Below, one piece after another: positions 5,300 to 7,468 of a DNA stretch of 7,468 bases. Made by a program: the position numbers and the translations under genes. Numbering within the stretch: the stretch's first letter is position 1; each line of letters starts with the position of its first letter. The stretch spans positions 1-7,468 of the forward strand of contig CAMWQD010000056.1 of assembly GCA_947176325.1 (NCBI GenBank). Direction: 5' to 3'. This DNA comes from an uncultured Bacteroidales bacterium (GTDB lineage Bacteria > Bacteroidota > Bacteroidia > Bacteroidales > P3). The notes below the pieces were generated by a model. The model was not told the DNA's origin, made no database searches, and saw only the letters and a list, made by a program, of their open reading frames with translations.

Positions 5300-6432
5300 C
5301 TTTTCCTTATATCGTGGATTTGGGAAATTATCGAAGCCGCCACGCGCGAAGAAGTGCCTCCTTCGCCCATAATTGCTTGTAATTCCGCATATTCACTTGT
5401 TAATAACTTTCTGCGATTTTCGTCTTCGCATATCTTGAGCAACTCGCTTTCGAGTTCCTTTTCGTTAAAATCCTTCTGGAGCAATTCGCGCACCACCTCG
5501 CGGTCCATAATCAGGTTCACCAACGAAATGAAGCGCACATCCTTGTTCACCACCATTCTGCCGATGCGGTACGAAATCGGATTGACACTGTAGCACACCA
5601 CCTGCGGCAAGGAAAACATGGCCGCCTCGAGCGTGGAGGTGCCCGACTTTATCATACCCGCGTGGGCCACCGAAAACAGGTCGTAGGTGTGGCCGAACAC
5701 CAATTCCACCTGCGGATAGTCTTTCAGATAGGAACGGTAGAGTTCTTCGGGCAGATGAGGAGTTCCCGCCACCACATAGCGGTAGTTTTTCAATTTGCCC
5801 GCCACACGCAGCATCAGCGGAAAGATACGCTTGATTTCCTGCTTGCGGCTGCCCGGCAAAATCACCACCAAGGGGCGGGTGTCGTCGGAATTCCTGTATC
5901 GGGCCACAAAAGCTTCGTCGGGGCGGTAGGCGCGAATGGAATCCACCAAGGGATTGCCTTCGAAAAAGGCCTCGGCATCATAGGCTTCGTAGAACCGACG
6001 CTCGAACGGCAGGAGCGTGAAGATTTTATCGGTATATTTCTTGAGCTTCTTGATACGCCCCGTGCGCCACGCCCACACCTGCGGGGCTATGTAGTAGACG
6101 GTGCGTATGCCGTGACGGTGCGCGAAAGGCGCGATGCGCATATTGAAACCGGGATAATCGACCAATATCAGCACATCCGGCCGATAGTCCAGCAAATCTT
6201 TCTTGCAAAGACGGATATTGCGAAGAATGGTGCCCAAATGCGCCGCCACCTCCGCAAAACCCATATAGGCCAAATCGCGGTAATGCCGCAACAGACAGGC
6301 ACCTTGCGCACGCATCAAATCGCCGCCGAAACCCCTGAATTCGGCCTGCGGGTCTTTTTCCCGCAGACTTTTCATGAGGTTGGAGGCGTGAAGATCGCCC
6401 GAAGCTTCGCCGGCTATGATATAGTATTTCAT
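5296..6432 (-). CDS. lpxB: Lipid-A-disaccharide synthase
   Basis: The 378-residue product matches LpxB (glycosyltransferase family 19) in length and motifs. It joins UDP-2,3-diacylglucosamine and lipid X to form the lipid A disaccharide and UDP, at the cytoplasmic face of the inner membrane. Visible motifs are AGEASGDLHASNLM (7-20), LILVDYPGFN (88-97), YYIAPQVWAWR (113-123), LLPFE (140-144), FEGNPLVDS (157-165), ILPGSRKQEI (191-200), the nucleotide-sugar-binding segment IKSGTSTLEAAMF (261-273), QVVCY (277-281) and ISLVNLIM (302-309). Both Rossmann-like halves of the GT-B fold appear complete. The start ATG at 6432 overlaps the nth stop as ATGA, and the stop overlaps the next gene's start in the same way, so translation is probably coupled across the operon. 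It shows that the organism makes lipid A. No other lpx gene lies in the window. Confidence 0.97.
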   Translation of the reverse strand: MKYYIIAGEASGDLHASNLMKSLREKDPQAEFRGFGGDLMRAQGACLLRHYRDLAYMGFAEVAAHLGTILRNIRLCKKDLLDYRPDVLILVDYPGFNMRIAPFAHRHGIRTVYYIAPQVWAWRTGRIKKLKKYTDKIFTLLPFERRFYEAYDAEAFFEGNPLVDSIRAYRPDEAFVARYRNSDDTRPLVVILPGSRKQEIKRIFPLMLRVAGKLKNYRYVVAGTPHLPEELYRSYLKDYPQVELVFGHTYDLFSVAHAGMIKSGTSTLEAAMFSLPQVVCYSVNPISYRIGRMVVNKDVRFISLVNLIMDREVVRELLQKDFNEKELESELLKICEDENRRKLLTSEYAELQAIMGEGGTSSRVAASIISQIHDIRKR

Positions 6433-7076
6433 TTATTCTTCTTTTGGGAGGCGTAATACCGGCACCAGGCCGTCAAGCCGCATTCCTCACACTTGGGCTT
6501 GCGCGCCACGCACACATAACGCCCGTGCAGAATCAGCCAATGGTGCGCCCGCGCCACATCCTCCTCGGGAATATACCGCATCAACTGCTTCTCGGTTTCC
6601 AAGGGGGTCTTGGCATTCCGCGTCAACCCGATACGCTCCGACACACGGAACACATGGGTATCGACGGCCATTTTCGGCTGGTTGTAGAACACCGAAGCCA
6701 CCACGTTGGCCGTCTTCCGCCCCACCCCGGGCAGTTTCATCAAATCCTCCACCTCGCTCGGCACCTTGCCGCCGAATTCCGCCACCAACATCTTGGCCAT
6801 GCCCAAAAGATGCGCCGCCTTGTTGTTGGGATAGGAAATCGATTTGATATAGGAATAAATCTCGGTCTCGTCCGAACGGCTCATGCTCAAGGGGTCGGGA
6901 AAACGCGCGAACAAAGCGGGCGTAGTCATGTTCACCCTCTTGTCGGTGCACTGCGCCGAAAGAATCACCGCCACCAAAAGCTCGTAAGCGTTGCCGAATT
7001 GCAATTCGCTCTGTGCAAGGGGACGGTTTTTCCTGAACCAATCCAGCACCTTGTCATACAATTCCTGCGTCTTCAT
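6429..7076 (-). CDS. nth: Endonuclease III (DNA glycosylase / AP lyase)
   Basis: This 215-residue enzyme is endonuclease III, which excises oxidised pyrimidines and nicks the resulting abasic site in base excision repair. The helix-hairpin-helix reads LPGVGRKTANVV (115-126), with catalytic Lys121. The catalytic Asp lies in VDTHVFRV (Asp139). The C-terminal iron-sulfur loop shows the exact C-x6-C-x2-C-x5-C pattern at Cys189, 196, 199 and 205, which holds a [4Fe-4S] cluster. ILSAQCTDKRVN (38-49) is also characteristic, and the length is close to the 211 residues of E. coli Nth. ATG 7076 is preceded by GGAAAAAG, a reasonable ribosome binding site, and lies 9 bases after the stop of the upstream beta-barrel gene. 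Its own stop overlaps the lpxB start (ATGA). No separate promoter is visible in the 9-base gap, so it is probably transcribed with its neighbours. Confidence 0.97.
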   Translation of the reverse strand: MKTQELYDKVLDWFRKNRPLAQSELQFGNAYELLVAVILSAQCTDKRVNMTTPALFARFPDPLSMSRSDETEIYSYIKSISYPNNKAAHLLGMAKMLVAEFGGKVPSEVEDLMKLPGVGRKTANVVASVFYNQPKMAVDTHVFRVSERIGLTRNAKTPLETEKQLMRYIPEEDVARAHHWLILHGRYVCVARKPKCEECGLTAWCRYYASQKKNK

Positions 7077-7085
7077 CTTTTTCCG

Positions 7086-7468
7086 CTAAAAGGCAGCCGT
7101 GAATCCGAAATTCACGTTGATTACCTGAAAACTCTCCTTAATCTGACGCGAACCGCTTGTCACCGGTACCGTCTGCTCCGTTATCGTGTTGTAGGAGGAA
7201 CATTCCCACCCCACGTTCTTAAAGCGGAAAGGCGCCGTACCCAAGTAGTCGCAACGCACATCCAAGTGAAAGCCCGGCGCGACAATGAATTTGAGGGCCG
7301 CCCCCGCTCCATAGCCGAAACTATGCCCCGCCGCCGAGTTGATTTTAAACGTATAATCCTGATTCTGCCGTTGCACCATAGCCCTGTAAAACGGCGCAAC
7401 CAAACGCGCGTAGCCGCTATCAGCCCTCAACGTAACCACCAGCCAATCGGTGAGCGAGGCCCTGTAAG
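7086..7468 (-). CDS. Outer-membrane beta-barrel protein, C-terminal part (runs off right edge)
   Basis: An open frame enters from the right edge and ends at TAG (7088-7086), giving the last 126 residues of a larger protein. A GTG at 7439 is in frame, but the frame is open to the edge, so it is probably not the start. The sequence alternates polar and hydrophobic residues with many aromatics and glycines, for example GYGAGAALKFIVAPGFHLDVRC and ESFQVINVNFGF, as in transmembrane beta-strands. It ends in Phe, the usual C-terminal signal for barrel assembly by BamA. This fits the small porin-like or OmpW/Opa-like barrels common in Bacteroidota, but the exact family cannot be told from the fragment. 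nth starts 9 bases downstream, so this gene may head or belong to the nth-lpxB-comEC transcript. Confidence 0.75.
   Translation of the reverse strand, partial: YRASLTDWLVVTLRADSGYARLVAPFYRAMVQRQNQDYTFKINSAAGHSFGYGAGAALKFIVAPGFHLDVRCDYLGTAPFRFKNVGWECSSYNTITEQTVPVTSGSRQIKESFQVINVNFGFTAAF

Noticed and set aside
4274..5593. Plus-strand open frame of about 439 codons spanning the spoIID-lpxB junction
   Set aside because: It is antisense to two genes with clear catalytic motifs and crosses their boundary; no domain is recognisable and there is no promoter-like site before it.
5662..6456. Plus-strand open frame of about 264 codons opposite lpxB
   Set aside because: Antisense shadow of lpxB with no recognisable motif.

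Overview
The window looks like chromosomal DNA from a fairly GC-rich member of the Bacteroidota, most likely Bacteroidales. Three things point there. A type A C-terminal sorting domain of the type IX secretion system (T9SS) is encoded near the left end. Promoter-like sites match the Bacteroidota consensus (TTTG, about 19 bases, TAnnTTTG) rather than the E. coli one. The protein families present (LpxB with a VDYPGFN motif, a SpoIID/LytB protein, a ComEC without a nuclease domain) fit that phylum. Genus cannot be fixed from this sequence.

Layout. Positions 1-629 hold two minus-strand genes in a visibly more AT-rich stretch. One is a 98-codon frame that is almost nothing but a T9SS sorting domain (333-629). 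Seven bases after it begins a secreted protein of unknown function that runs off the left edge (325 to 1). Positions 630-732 form a divergent promoter region. On the plus strand come exonuclease III (733-1503) and, 31 bases later, an OmpA-domain envelope protein with a long coiled coil (1535-2497). These two are probably co-transcribed. Their likely terminator (2548-2577) lies inside the end of the convergent comEC gene.

From the right edge leftward on the minus strand is a tightly packed series: the C-terminal part of an outer-membrane beta-barrel protein (7468-7086), nth (7076-6429), lpxB (6432-5296), a SpoIID/LytB-domain protein (5299-4136) and comEC (4139-2523). The last four are chained by three four-base stop/start overlaps (ATGA, ATGA, TTGA), which suggests one translationally coupled operon. 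It combines base-excision repair (Nth), lipid A synthesis (LpxB), peptidoglycan processing (SpoIID-like) and DNA uptake across the inner membrane (ComEC). Exonuclease III and Nth act on the same class of damage (abasic and oxidised sites) but lie in opposing transcription units.

Most of the window is ordinary conserved chromosome. The parts worth a second look are the cargo-less sorting-domain gene with its unknown secreted neighbour, a perfect 15-bp hairpin inside the first 100 bases of comEC, and the terminator hairpin embedded in the last codons of comEC. No RNA gene, CRISPR array, insertion sequence or clear novel system was found.
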